From: Phycisphaerales bacterium
Lineage (GTDB): Bacteria > Planctomycetota > Phycisphaerae > Phycisphaerales > SM1A02
Assembly: GCA_007135295.1 (NCBI GenBank)
Contig: SLJD01000077.1
Location: 1-6,164 of the forward strand
Length of the DNA stretch: 6,164 nucleotides
Reading direction: 5' to 3'
Positions 1 through 6,164 of the stretch are shown one piece after another. The notes below the pieces were generated by a model. The model worked only from the letters and a program-made list of their open reading frames with translations. It searched no databases and was not told where the DNA came from. The translations under genes were made by a program, and so were the position numbers. Within the stretch, counting starts at the first letter, position 1. The number at the start of each line of letters is the position of its first letter.

Positions 1-2329
1 CTTCCAGGTACTGATCGACCAGCCGGTCCATGTACTGCTCGTACTCGTCGTGGTAGGCGTCGTGCAGCGATTCGATGGCCTCGCGCTGATCATCGCGCAG
101 GTCATGGAACGACAGCGCATCGCTGATCGGCCCTTTCATTGCCGCGTTATCTTCGAACGCGCTCGGGAACGCCTCGACATAATACCGACGCCGCAACGCC
201 GCGCGGTTCGATTCATCGAGGCGGGGGAGCAACTGCTCAAGGTATTCGCGATTGAGGTCCGCAACGCGGCCGCTCAGTTCACTGAGAGGCTCGTGAAGCG
301 CCTGAAGCTCTTCGAAGTAGCCCGGCGACACGTCCGCTTCGCCCTCTTCCCGCATCCGCTGCATGCGTATCCGGCTGACGACCTGCCCTTGTGCGGCTTC
401 GAGACCGGCGTTCTGGCGTTGCCGGCTCAAGGTACGGGCCCGTTCGGTGTAATCATCAAGCACGTCGCCGACTTCATCCAGCACGCGGTCCGGCCACGCG
501 AGTTCGATCACCACCGCGAGCAGGTTGACGTTGCTTTCATTGCTCGACGCGCCCATGCCTCCGCCGTAGTGCGACTGCTGGCTGTACGTCGTCCGCTCGA
601 TCGCCCGCGCCGCATGCAGGTACTTCCACAGCCGGCCCTGTTCATCAACAATGACGCTCGCTTCGACATCATTGAGAAAGCGATCCTCGATCTCCGCCAT
701 CCGGTCGATCGCCCGCTTCCTGATTTCGAAAGCATGATCAATGCGCTGCAAGTCGTCCCCCTCATCGGACGCATCCATCCAGAGCGATCGACTCGCTTCG
801 CCCGCATCGTGGAGTGCGCCTTCCGTGCGGAACTCGCGGTACTCGTCGAGGTACATCTCGTGCAGCGTTTCCAGAACGATGCGCTGATCTCGCGTCAGCT
901 CGAGCTGCCAGCTCATCCCCGCCAACCGCCCAGCATCGATCGGATCAGCGACGAACGGGTCAACCGAGCCCTGTCGGAGGTTCGCGTGATCCGATTCGTA
1001 CCTGAACACGTTGTCATCGGCCATCGCTGCCGGGTTGTCGGTATACGGCAGGTAATCGTGCCTCGACGTGCCGGACTCCAGCACTTCCTGCTGCACATTC
1101 GTCACCCGCGTATGGCCGGCCACGTCATTCAACGAGGCGAGAATTTCCTGTTCGTATTCGCGAAATCTGTCTCGAAATTCGCTGCGCCGCTCGTCAAACG
1201 CTTCGTACTCGTCGCTGCCCCAGTACATCATCGGAGCGTCCTGCTTGAACGCTTCGGCGTGTTCGGCGAGCTCTTCAAGCCAGCCGAAGACCCGCTCGTC
1301 ATACTCCGTGAGCAGGGCGTCGACCTGCCGCCGCTGCTCGTCGGACAGGCCGTCGGCATCCTGCATGCGGCGGAGGGTGGGGCGTACTCGCTGCGAGCCG
1401 TACCCGCGCATCATCTCGGGATACGTCGCCCGCCACGTCGCCACCTGCAGCGCCCGGGCGTCGTCAACTTCAAGCAGTTCCTGAAGGCGGCGGCTGGAGC
1501 GACGCGTCAGTTCACGCAGATCATCGCCGAGTTCTTCGAGCGGCCGGCTGACTTCAGCCATCAGTTCCTGCTGACGCTGCATCACAGCTTCCATTTCTTC
1601 AGGATCCATGTCCTGGAAGTCATCCGGCGATTCACTCATTTCCGTCATCGCCTCGAACATGTCGAGCATCACGTTCTGCTCGGCCTCGATGTATTCGCCC
1701 ATCATCCGCGTCAGGCGGCGCTCGTACTCGTACGCCAGCGCGTCGACGTTCTCCCGTCGCTCGCTGTCAACATCGAGCCGTGAGACGGCATCTGCAATGT
1801 CACGAGTTCCACTTCGGCCGGGACCCATGCCCATCTCGCGGTACCGCTGCCGATCGCGACGCCAGCGGAAGCGTTCGAGCACCGCCACCTGCTCGGTGTC
1901 GACCGTCGCCTGCATCCGGTCGAAGAACTCATCTTCCAGTGACGCGACACGGCGGATCACCTGATCCCGCCGCTGCATGATCGCGTCGATCTGCTCGCGC
2001 GTCGGCCAGACCGCCATCATCGTCTCAAGCTGGCTGATCTGATCGAGCAGCCGCTCAATGTCGCCGCTTCGAAGCCGCTGGAACGCCCGAAGGTAATCGT
2101 CGTGCAACTGCTCGACCGCTTCCTGTTCGCCAGGCGGCGAATCGAGCAGATTGAAGACAAGCGTCAGCTCGCGCGAACTCATCGGATCGGGCACAAGGCC
2201 GTCGGTCGCCTGCCCGCTCGCGGCGCCGCCGCCCAGCCACGCCGCGCAGCATGCCAGCACGATCATCCACTTGCGAACTGCGCCGAACCGGCCGTTCGCA
2301 CGGGGCTTCACCACCGTCATTGCACTCAT
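1..2329 (-). CDS. Large exported helical-repeat protein, Spy/LTxxQ-like modules, 3' end cut by window edge
   Basis: The frame is open from the ATG at 2329-2327 to the left edge, giving 776 complete codons without a stop; the C-terminus lies outside the window. The start is fixed by AGGGAG at 2340-2335, five bases upstream. A second in-frame ATG at 2320 is too far from it. Residues 8-20 are basic and 21-35 hydrophobic (WMIVLACCAAW), followed by ASG-Q around 37-40, so a Sec signal peptide cleaved near 39 is likely. The only cysteines I see are C27 and C28 inside it. The mature part is rich in Glu, Asp and Arg and looks almost wholly helical. A motif like DQR..LETLHEMYLDEY recurs near residues 67, 188, 329, 479, 612 and 745. 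A second helix such as VDEQGRLWKYLHAAR follows several copies (143, 288, 561, 704). The spacing resembles LTxxQ periplasmic proteins (Spy/CpxP), here in tandem. The family is unrecognised; a periplasmic or cell-surface binding role is only inference. Confidence 0.85.
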   Translation of the reverse strand, partial: MSAMTVVKPRANGRFGAVRKWMIVLACCAAWLGGGAASGQATDGLVPDPMSSRELTLVFNLLDSPPGEQEAVEQLHDDYLRAFQRLRSGDIERLLDQISQLETMMAVWPTREQIDAIMQRRDQVIRRVASLEDEFFDRMQATVDTEQVAVLERFRWRRDRQRYREMGMGPGRSGTRDIADAVSRLDVDSERRENVDALAYEYERRLTRMMGEYIEAEQNVMLDMFEAMTEMSESPDDFQDMDPEEMEAVMQRQQELMAEVSRPLEELGDDLRELTRRSSRRLQELLEVDDARALQVATWRATYPEMMRGYGSQRVRPTLRRMQDADGLSDEQRRQVDALLTEYDERVFGWLEELAEHAEAFKQDAPMMYWGSDEYEAFDERRSEFRDRFREYEQEILASLNDVAGHTRVTNVQQEVLESGTSRHDYLPYTDNPAAMADDNVFRYESDHANLRQGSVDPFVADPIDAGRLAGMSWQLELTRDQRIVLETLHEMYLDEYREFRTEGALHDAGEASRSLWMDASDEGDDLQRIDHAFEIRKRAIDRMAEIEDRFLNDVEASVIVDEQGRLWKYLHAARAIERTTYSQQSHYGGGMGASSNESNVNLLAVVIELAWPDRVLDEVGDVLDDYTERARTLSRQRQNAGLEAAQGQVVSRIRMQRMREEGEADVSPGYFEELQALHEPLSELSGRVADLNREYLEQLLPRLDESNRAALRRRYYVEAFPSAFEDNAAMKGPISDALSFHDLRDDQREAIESLHDAYHDEYEQYMDRLVDQYLE

Positions 2330-2334
2330 TTCAA

Positions 2335-2340
2335 CTCCCT
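2335..2340 (-). promoter_or_regulatory. Ribosome binding site of the large exported protein
   Basis: On the minus strand AGGGAG lies five bases before the ATG at 2329. It supports that start over the in-frame ATG nine bases further downstream. Confidence 0.6.
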
Positions 2341-2380
2341 TCCCGCGAGTCCGGGCAGGCCTTGCCGGCCGCTCGACCTG

Positions 2381-2388
2381 ACCTCCTT
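2381..2388 (-). promoter_or_regulatory. Orphan Shine-Dalgarno-like sequence in the leader
   Basis: The minus strand reads AAGGAGGT, a full match to the anti-Shine-Dalgarno complement, yet no ATG, GTG or TTG follows within the usual 4-12 bases. The real start of the large gene is about 50 bases further on, with its own weaker site. It could be a ribosome standby site, part of a leader structure, or chance. Confidence 0.25.
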
Positions 2389-2421
2389 CAGCCGGGCGAA
2401 CGAGCCAGTCGTTCCATGTTG

Positions 2422-2451
2422 ATCTTACCTCTCATAGGGGGCCGCTCACAA
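2422..2451 (-). promoter_or_regulatory. Candidate sigma-70-type promoter for the large exported protein
   Basis: On the minus strand TTGTGA (2451-2446) and TAAGAT (2427-2422) are separated by 18 bases. Each matches four of six consensus positions. It lies in the 156-bp gap between the DinB-like gene and the large gene, and would start the transcript near 2415, giving a leader of roughly 85 bases. The evidence is consensus matching only, and promoter rules in this lineage may differ. Confidence 0.3.
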
Positions 2452-2485
2452 GTAAATTCCGCCCCACGTGCCGATTGAACGGGTG

Positions 2486-3001
2486 TCACATAACGGCCGG
2501 CAGACCCATCACGCGACGCCATGCGCTGACCTGGCCGAGGTGCATCATCTGATGGTTGTTAAGCAGGAAATTCACCGCTGAGCCGACCGTCGGGAACATT
2601 TCCTTCAAGCGTCCTTCGATCGGATTCTCGCGGACGAAGACATCCTCATCGACTTCGCTGAGCGCTTTCTCCACCATCCGGTGACGCTCAAGATAACGTT
2701 CGATCAGTTCGTCCTTCTCCGGATACCGGCCGTCCTGTTCAACGCAGGGCACGCCGCCTTCAAAGAGTTCCTCATAGCCGGGCAGGTCGATCACGCAATC
2801 CGACCGATCGAGCATTGACAGCGCCCGGTTCGGATACAGTGTCAGGTGCCCGAGGCAGAACGCCGGGTGGTTCATGTTCGGATACGGCATGTGGCCGAAC
2901 TTCTCCGCGGGAATGTCCCTGACCAGCATCTCGCCATAGCCGGTCGTCACCTTCAAGCCGTCGCCGAGTATCGCAGCAATCTGCGCTGTCGTCGCGGTCA
3001 T
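2486..3001 (-). CDS. DinB-superfamily (DinB_2-like) putative metal-dependent protein
   Basis: A complete gene of 171 residues, the usual length for a DinB/YfiT-type four-helix bundle. The family signature is at the C-terminal end: NNHQMMHLGQVSAWRR at residues 148-163, where H150, the H154 of HLGQ and the following Arg are typical. The third candidate metal ligand is H52 in NHPAFCLGHL (44-53). Known members include bacillithiol- or mycothiol-dependent transferases and isomerases and many uncharacterised proteins; the substrate cannot be read from the sequence. There is no signal peptide, so it should be cytoplasmic. The frame could begin with GTG at 3004, but AAGGAG at 3013-3008 lies six bases from the ATG at 3001 and only three from the GTG, so I prefer the ATG. 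It lies 127 bp downstream of the ThiF-type gene, and no promoter is evident in that gap. DinB domains diverge strongly, so the family call is good but function is open. Confidence 0.85.
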   Translation of the reverse strand: MTATTAQIAAILGDGLKVTTGYGEMLVRDIPAEKFGHMPYPNMNHPAFCLGHLTLYPNRALSMLDRSDCVIDLPGYEELFEGGVPCVEQDGRYPEKDELIERYLERHRMVEKALSEVDEDVFVRENPIEGRLKEMFPTVGSAVNFLLNNHQMMHLGQVSAWRRVMGLPAVM

Positions 3002-3007
3002 CACAAT

Positions 3008-3013
3008 CTCCTT
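3008..3013 (-). promoter_or_regulatory. Ribosome binding site deciding the DinB-like start
   Basis: AAGGAG on the minus strand is six bases from ATG 3001 and three bases from GTG 3004. The spacing favours the ATG. Confidence 0.7.
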
Positions 3014-3128
3014 CCGGGACGGAACGTTTGAGTTTCATGCGGCTGCCGACCGTCGGCCCACATCCTACCCGCCCGACTTCCAATTGTTGGCGGAAACTCG
3101 CGCCCGGCTGGCCGACGCTGCCCGGCAG

Positions 3129-4259
3129 TCAGTCGCCAACGTACCGGCTATAGATCGCCCGGGCCCGGTCCGGCTCGTCGACGCCGTGAATCATCGCCCG
3201 CCCGTTCGGGAAGACCGTTAATCCGATCGGTGACCCGCCTGCTTCGCCATCGCCATTATCTGACGATGTATGGTGCAACGTTCCGCGAACCAGGTGGGCC
3301 GTGCGCGTGAACTCGCCATGATCGGCAAGTCGCCCGGCGAGCGTATCAAGGTCAAGGTCGATTGAACCGGACGGGATGATCTGCACCGCATCGCGCCCAC
3401 ACAGCGCCGCCGCCCGCCCGCCGCGCTGCCCGTCGAAGTATTCAAAATTTCCCCGGCCGCAGCAGACGCAGTCATCCCGCCGGGCCGCGTCGATCTGCAT
3501 CCGGTGCGTCGTGTTCGCCTCAAGGTCCACACTCCAGAGCGAGCGGTCAACCCGATCCACGCGGCCGGTCAGCAGCTTGAACGCCTGAGCGCACTGGTGA
3601 GCCGTCACCATCGACACCGCGGCGTGCATCACCCCGGCCGTGTCACAGGTCGGCGTGCTGCCGGCCGGCGGCGGATCGGGAAACATGCACCGCAGGCACG
3701 GCGTTGTCTGCGAATCATCCCATTGAATCCGGCCCGGCGGAACGGAACCGTTGCGATGCGACGACGCCGGCAGCACCGTCATCGACATGCCCCCCGTGCC
3801 GATCGCCCCGCCGTAGATATACGGCCGGCCGCTCCAGACCGCCAGATCATTGAGCAGATACCGCGTCTGAAAGTTGTCCAGCCCGTCCATGATGAGATCG
3901 GCGCCGTCAGACAGCGACCGCGCGTTTGCCGCATTGAAGTCATCGACAACCGCTTCGATGGTGATCCGGCTGTTAATGGCCTGAAGTTTCCGCCGCGCTG
4001 CTTCGGCCTTGGGGAGACCGGCCCGGGCATCGCTTTCGTCGTAGAGCACCTGCCGCTGGAGGTTCGTCCACTCGACGACATCGCGGTCCACGATGCGAAG
4101 CCGGCCGACTCCCGCGCGGGCGAGACTGTCAGCAATCGCGCTGCCGAGCGCCCCGGCTCCGACGATGAGCACCGTCGACTCGCTCAGTCGCCGCTGCCCC
4201 GCCTCGCCGACGCCCGGCAGGATGATTTGCCGGTGATATCGCGAAAAGTCAACCATCAT
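3129..4259 (-). CDS. ThiF/MoeB/HesA-family adenylyltransferase (E1-like) with extra C-terminal domain
   Basis: A complete 376-residue protein. Enzymes of this family adenylate the C-terminal glycine of a ubiquitin-like sulfur carrier (ThiS, MoaD or similar) using ATP. Visible motifs are RYHRQIILPGVGEAGQ (7-22), the nucleotide-binding GAGALGS (34-40), IVDRDVVEWTNLQRQ (56-70), which supplies ATP-contacting Asp, Asn and Arg residues, K84, and MDGLDNFQTR (124-133). CLRC (188-191) and CVCC (264-267) form the two halves of the structural zinc site. CDTAGV (205-210) places C205 at the cysteine position conserved in ThiF and MoeB. After about residue 270 comes not a rhodanese domain but a roughly 100-residue tail with LCGRDAVQI (286-294) and a GLTVFPNGRAMIHG segment (346-359). 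No carrier protein, thiazole or molybdopterin gene is in the window, so thiamine, molybdopterin or another sulfur pathway cannot be chosen. Two adjacent ATGs (4259, 4256) are possible starts. The gene begins 39 bp after the upstream exported-protein gene, so co-transcription is plausible. Confidence 0.93.
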   Translation of the reverse strand: MMVDFSRYHRQIILPGVGEAGQRRLSESTVLIVGAGALGSAIADSLARAGVGRLRIVDRDVVEWTNLQRQVLYDESDARAGLPKAEAARRKLQAINSRITIEAVVDDFNAANARSLSDGADLIMDGLDNFQTRYLLNDLAVWSGRPYIYGGAIGTGGMSMTVLPASSHRNGSVPPGRIQWDDSQTTPCLRCMFPDPPPAGSTPTCDTAGVMHAAVSMVTAHQCAQAFKLLTGRVDRVDRSLWSVDLEANTTHRMQIDAARRDDCVCCGRGNFEYFDGQRGGRAAALCGRDAVQIIPSGSIDLDLDTLAGRLADHGEFTRTAHLVRGTLHHTSSDNGDGEAGGSPIGLTVFPNGRAMIHGVDEPDRARAIYSRYVGD

Positions 4260-4298
4260 CCCACCCCATGACGTCGGTGCATGGTCCGCGCCGTTGCG

Positions 4299-5309
4299 TC
4301 ACGGCTCGTCGCCCCGTTCTTCACCCCGGAGCGACGCCCGCCAGTTCTCAACATCGCGCCGCCTCACCGCACCGGTGGAGAAACGCACGTTCACCTCGCC
4401 GCTGGCCAGGAACGTCACATCACGGACGAACGAACGCTCCATACCGGCCATATCGCGCATCCACCGTTCAAGTTGTGCCCGTTCCTCCGGTGACAGCACG
4501 TCGGCGTTGCCGGCGTCGCGTGTTCCACGGGTGATCCGCGTCTTGACCGATCGGGTTGACCAGCCCGCCTCAATGGTTTCCGCGCACTCGGCAAGCAGCC
4601 AACTGATGGAACGGAAGTGATCATCCTCAATCTGCTCGCCGACCCACCGCCAGAGATCTTCGGCCGGTTGGTTCAACATCTCGATGCGGGTCATCCGCTG
4701 CATGCGATCGCTTTCCAGATCGCCGAGCCACTCCTGATCGGACGTCGACAACGACCCGGCATCGGCGGCCTGTTCGAACGTCGACATCAGCCGCCGATCG
4801 GCCGAGGGGTTCTCCTGAAACCGCGGGCCCGCCGCGAGAACACGAGGCCAACGGTCGTCGTCAAGGTCCGGCAGCCGCGGCTCGAACCCTGTCAACTGCC
4901 AGCGAACATAAGCATCGATGAACGCATGCTCATGGACCGGCTCAAGCACACGCCGGCCGAGTTCTTCACGATCGATCGCCTCAAGCAGGCGGGTGACGTC
5001 ATCGCCGCCCTCTTCGCCGGTCTCCGACCCGGTCTGGTGTTCAGATCGTTGTTCCGCCCAGTGATCCGCCCACCGCTCGACAAAGTCAGGCGAATCGGGC
5101 ACCCGGGCTGCTTCATCCCGCTCAATCCGCTGCGCTTCGTGGACCAGTTCCTGCATGATCGCATCGACATCCACTGGTGCAGCACCGTCACCGCCAGGCG
5201 AATGCCCGGCTTCCACGACTGATGCGCACGCGGCAGCAATCGCGGCCCCGGCAGCAGCCAGCAGAATGTCCCGGCAGCTTCGCGGCCGGTTGACGCCCAT
5301 GCTCCGCAT
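4299..5309 (-). CDS. Exported acidic helical protein of unknown function
   Basis: A complete 336-residue protein that I do not recognise. The frame extends up to an ATG at 5333, but AAGGA at 5321-5317 lies seven bases before the ATG at 5309, which I take as the start. Residues 1-13 are basic and 14-32 strongly hydrophobic and Ala-rich (ILLAAAGAAIAAACAS), so it is exported. Cleavage by signal peptidase I after VEA-34 is plausible; AAAC-28 is a weak lipobox alternative. The mature part is rich in Glu, Asp, Arg and Trp and is predicted by eye to be helical. STSDQEWLGDLESDRMQRM (188-206) and LSPEERAQLERWMRDM (272-287) resemble LTxxQ-type helices and, loosely, the repeats of the large exported protein at the left of the window. 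It is followed after 39 bp by the ThiF-type gene and preceded by a terminator, so it probably opens a transcription unit. I found no catalytic motif. Confidence 0.85.
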   Translation of the reverse strand: MRSMGVNRPRSCRDILLAAAGAAIAAACASVVEAGHSPGGDGAAPVDVDAIMQELVHEAQRIERDEAARVPDSPDFVERWADHWAEQRSEHQTGSETGEEGGDDVTRLLEAIDREELGRRVLEPVHEHAFIDAYVRWQLTGFEPRLPDLDDDRWPRVLAAGPRFQENPSADRRLMSTFEQAADAGSLSTSDQEWLGDLESDRMQRMTRIEMLNQPAEDLWRWVGEQIEDDHFRSISWLLAECAETIEAGWSTRSVKTRITRGTRDAGNADVLSPEERAQLERWMRDMAGMERSFVRDVTFLASGEVNVRFSTGAVRRRDVENWRASLRGEERGDEP

Positions 5310-5316
5310 CGTGGTT

Positions 5317-5321
5317 TCCTT
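5317..5321 (-). promoter_or_regulatory. Ribosome binding site deciding the start of the exported helical protein
   Basis: AAGGA on the minus strand lies seven bases before ATG 5309. The upstream in-frame ATG at 5333 has only a weak GAGCGG before it, so the shorter form is preferred. Confidence 0.6.
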
Positions 5322-5436
5322 CATCGATGACATCGTACCGCTCGGCCGCCAGCCGGTCGCCGACCCTGGCAGGACATGGCTTCAGAAAGATCGGCCAAGC
5401 TGCGGGGCAGCCCAGCCGACCAGCCGGACCTGTTGA

Positions 5437-5480
5437 GCAAAAGAAAACATGGCCGGCCACACTACGGCGGCCGGCCATGT
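5437..5480 (-). terminator. Intrinsic terminator downstream of the prepilin-like gene
   Basis: The arms 5480-5469 and 5458-5447 form a perfect 12-bp stem (ACATGGCCGGCC / GGCCGGCCATGT) around a 10-base loop. On the minus strand the stem runs directly into TTTTCTTTTG. A GC-rich stem followed by a T tract is the textbook form, about 80 bases after the stop at 5562. It separates the prepilin-like gene from the genes to its left. The plus strand has no T tract after the stem, so it acts in one direction. Confidence 0.88.
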
Positions 5481-5561
5481 CGGCGTGCATCGTGTTGCAC
5501 CCGGGTGACTGAAGCGAAGGTCAGCACAACCTCGGGCACAGGATGTCAGCAGTCCCGGCGA

Positions 5562-6164
5562 TCAGTCCCACGATGATTCGAAGGAATGGCCCTCTTCATC
5601 CATCTCCAGCACGATCGTAATGTAGACGTCCGTGCCGTTCGTCTGGTTCGGGTCGCCGAGATCGTTCCTGAAGATGTTGTCCCGATGCGTTTCGCCACCG
5701 CTCGTGTAGCGGACGTTGCTGGGACGGAACGAACTTTCATAGCTCACGTGGTTGTCGTTGTAGCACACGTTGCCGAACCACTGCCGCTGGCTGCCGTGGA
5801 TCTCGAGCGTCAGGGAGCTTTCGTACACGTCCGCGTCATCCGTGTTGCCTTCTTCGACGCCGCGGTTGGAGACAATCGCCCATGTGCTGTCGCCGGTATC
5901 TTCCCACTGGCGCGACTGGCGGCGGCCACCGATCGGCATGCTCGCGTACGAAACGTTGCTGAGGCCCGTTTCGGGGTCAACGTCCGCCTCAAAGGTTTCA
6001 TCCCAGTAAATTCCCTGAATCGGGCTGTGGATGTCGTAGTCGTAGTCGACCTTGGGCAACACGACGGCGTTCGGCTCGCTCGTGGCAACGACGAGTTCCG
6101 GAGAGTAGTAGTTCTCCATGATGCACAGCGAGTGCAGGTTCGCCGTGGTGTTCATGGTCCGGTC
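5562..6164 (-). CDS. Probable prepilin-type (type II secretion pseudopilin-like) protein, 5' end cut by window edge
   Basis: The frame is open across the right edge (GAC CGG ACC precede the ATG at 6155), so that Met is probably internal; 200 codons are visible. The fragment starts with a helix-like TANLHSLCIMENYY, as found just after the N-terminal hydrophobic helix of planctomycete prepilin-type proteins. The typical FTLIELLVV segment would then lie beyond the window. Numbering from the Met at 6155, residues 112-138 contain IHGSQRQWFGNVCYNDNHV, which resembles the C-terminal H-x9-DG / ADGHV region of those proteins, with DNH in place of DGH. The rest is polar, Asn/Asp/Ser/Tyr-rich and probably beta-rich. 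The stop at 5564-5562 follows SSWD. The pseudopilin assignment rests on resemblance and the missing N-terminus would settle it; it might otherwise be an unrelated secreted protein. It is followed by a strong terminator, so it ends its own transcription unit. Confidence 0.75.
   Translation of the reverse strand, partial: DRTMNTTANLHSLCIMENYYSPELVVATSEPNAVVLPKVDYDYDIHSPIQGIYWDETFEADVDPETGLSNVSYASMPIGGRRQSRQWEDTGDSTWAIVSNRGVEEGNTDDADVYESSLTLEIHGSQRQWFGNVCYNDNHVSYESSFRPSNVRYTSGGETHRDNIFRNDLGDPNQTNGTDVYITIVLEMDEEGHSFESSWD

Larger units (their letters stand above)
5310..5561. other. Intergenic region, 252 bp
   Basis: This is the longest gap between genes. It holds the terminator at 5480-5437 and must hold any promoter for the exported protein at 5309. 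TACGAT at 5337-5332 on the minus strand could be a -10 element, but no acceptable -35 lies 16-18 bases before it. I see no small gene or RNA that I can support. Confidence 0.5.

Noticed and set aside
50..1783. A 577-codon open frame on the plus strand.
   Set aside because: It lies wholly antisense to the large minus-strand gene, has no ribosome binding site and shows no recognisable domain or signal peptide. The minus-strand frame has a good start site, a signal peptide and internal protein repeats. Long antisense frames are expected in GC-rich genes.
2388..2417. A possible nine-residue leader peptide on the minus strand (ATG at 2417, stop overlapping the AAGGAGGT sequence).
   Set aside because: The ATG is about where the candidate promoter would start the transcript, its GAGG is ten bases away, and the peptide has no run of one amino acid as in attenuators. 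Chance is more likely.
3045..3057. Inverted repeat GCCGAC-C-GTCGGC in the gap before the DinB-like gene, considered as an operator.
   Set aside because: With a one-base centre it cannot form a hairpin as written, it occurs once, and such short GC palindromes are common in this base composition. No promoter could be placed next to it.
3002..3128. TAGGAT on the minus strand considered as a -10 element for the DinB-like gene.
   Set aside because: No acceptable -35 sequence lies 16-18 bases upstream; the nearest TTGGAA is only ten bases away.
3504..4271. A 255-codon open frame on the plus strand.
   Set aside because: It is antisense to the ThiF-type gene, whose catalytic and zinc motifs are all intact. 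Its product is a basic, Arg/Pro/His-rich chain typical of a shadow frame.
4617..5222. A 201-codon open frame on the plus strand.
   Set aside because: It is antisense to the exported helical protein, which has a signal peptide and a well-placed ribosome binding site. This frame has neither.

Overview
The window is GC-rich bacterial DNA of chromosomal type. All five genes I can support lie on the minus strand, so transcription runs from right to left. The lineage is probably a planctomycete-like bacterium, perhaps of the Phycisphaerae. This is an inference from three things: the prepilin-like secreted protein at the right edge, the large Glu/Asp/Arg-rich exported proteins of no recognised family, and the MoeB/ThiF-type enzyme with an extra C-terminal domain. 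No rRNA, tRNA, CRISPR array, insertion sequence or phage gene is visible.

Layout in the direction of transcription: (1) 6164-5562, the C-terminal 200 codons of a probable prepilin-type (type II secretion pseudopilin-like) protein whose start is outside the window; (2) 5480-5437, a strong intrinsic terminator; (3) 5309-4299, an exported, helical, acidic protein of unknown function; (4) 4259-3129, an E1-like adenylyltransferase of the ThiF/MoeB/HesA family with a complete zinc site and a candidate active-site cysteine; (5) 3001-2486, a DinB-superfamily four-helix protein with three candidate metal-binding histidines; (6) 2451-2422, a possible promoter and a short leader; (7) 2329 to the left edge, the first 776 codons of a very large exported protein.

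The exported protein and the ThiF-type gene are 39 bp apart and could be co-transcribed. The DinB gene follows after 127 bp and has its own strong ribosome binding site. The large gene follows after 156 bp with a candidate promoter, so it may be a separate unit. No ThiS/MoaD-like carrier, thiazole synthase or molybdopterin gene accompanies the ThiF-type enzyme here, so its pathway stays open.

The most interesting structure is in the large exported protein. Reading the minus strand shows about six spaced copies of a helical motif of the form DQR..(hydrophobic)..L(H)..Y..EY, every 120-150 residues. Several are followed by a second conserved helix. This looks like a tandem array of Spy/CpxP (LTxxQ)-like helical modules. 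The smaller exported protein at 5309-4299 carries similar isolated motifs, so the two may be distant relatives. I found no clear evidence of a defence system, mobile element or other named novel system.
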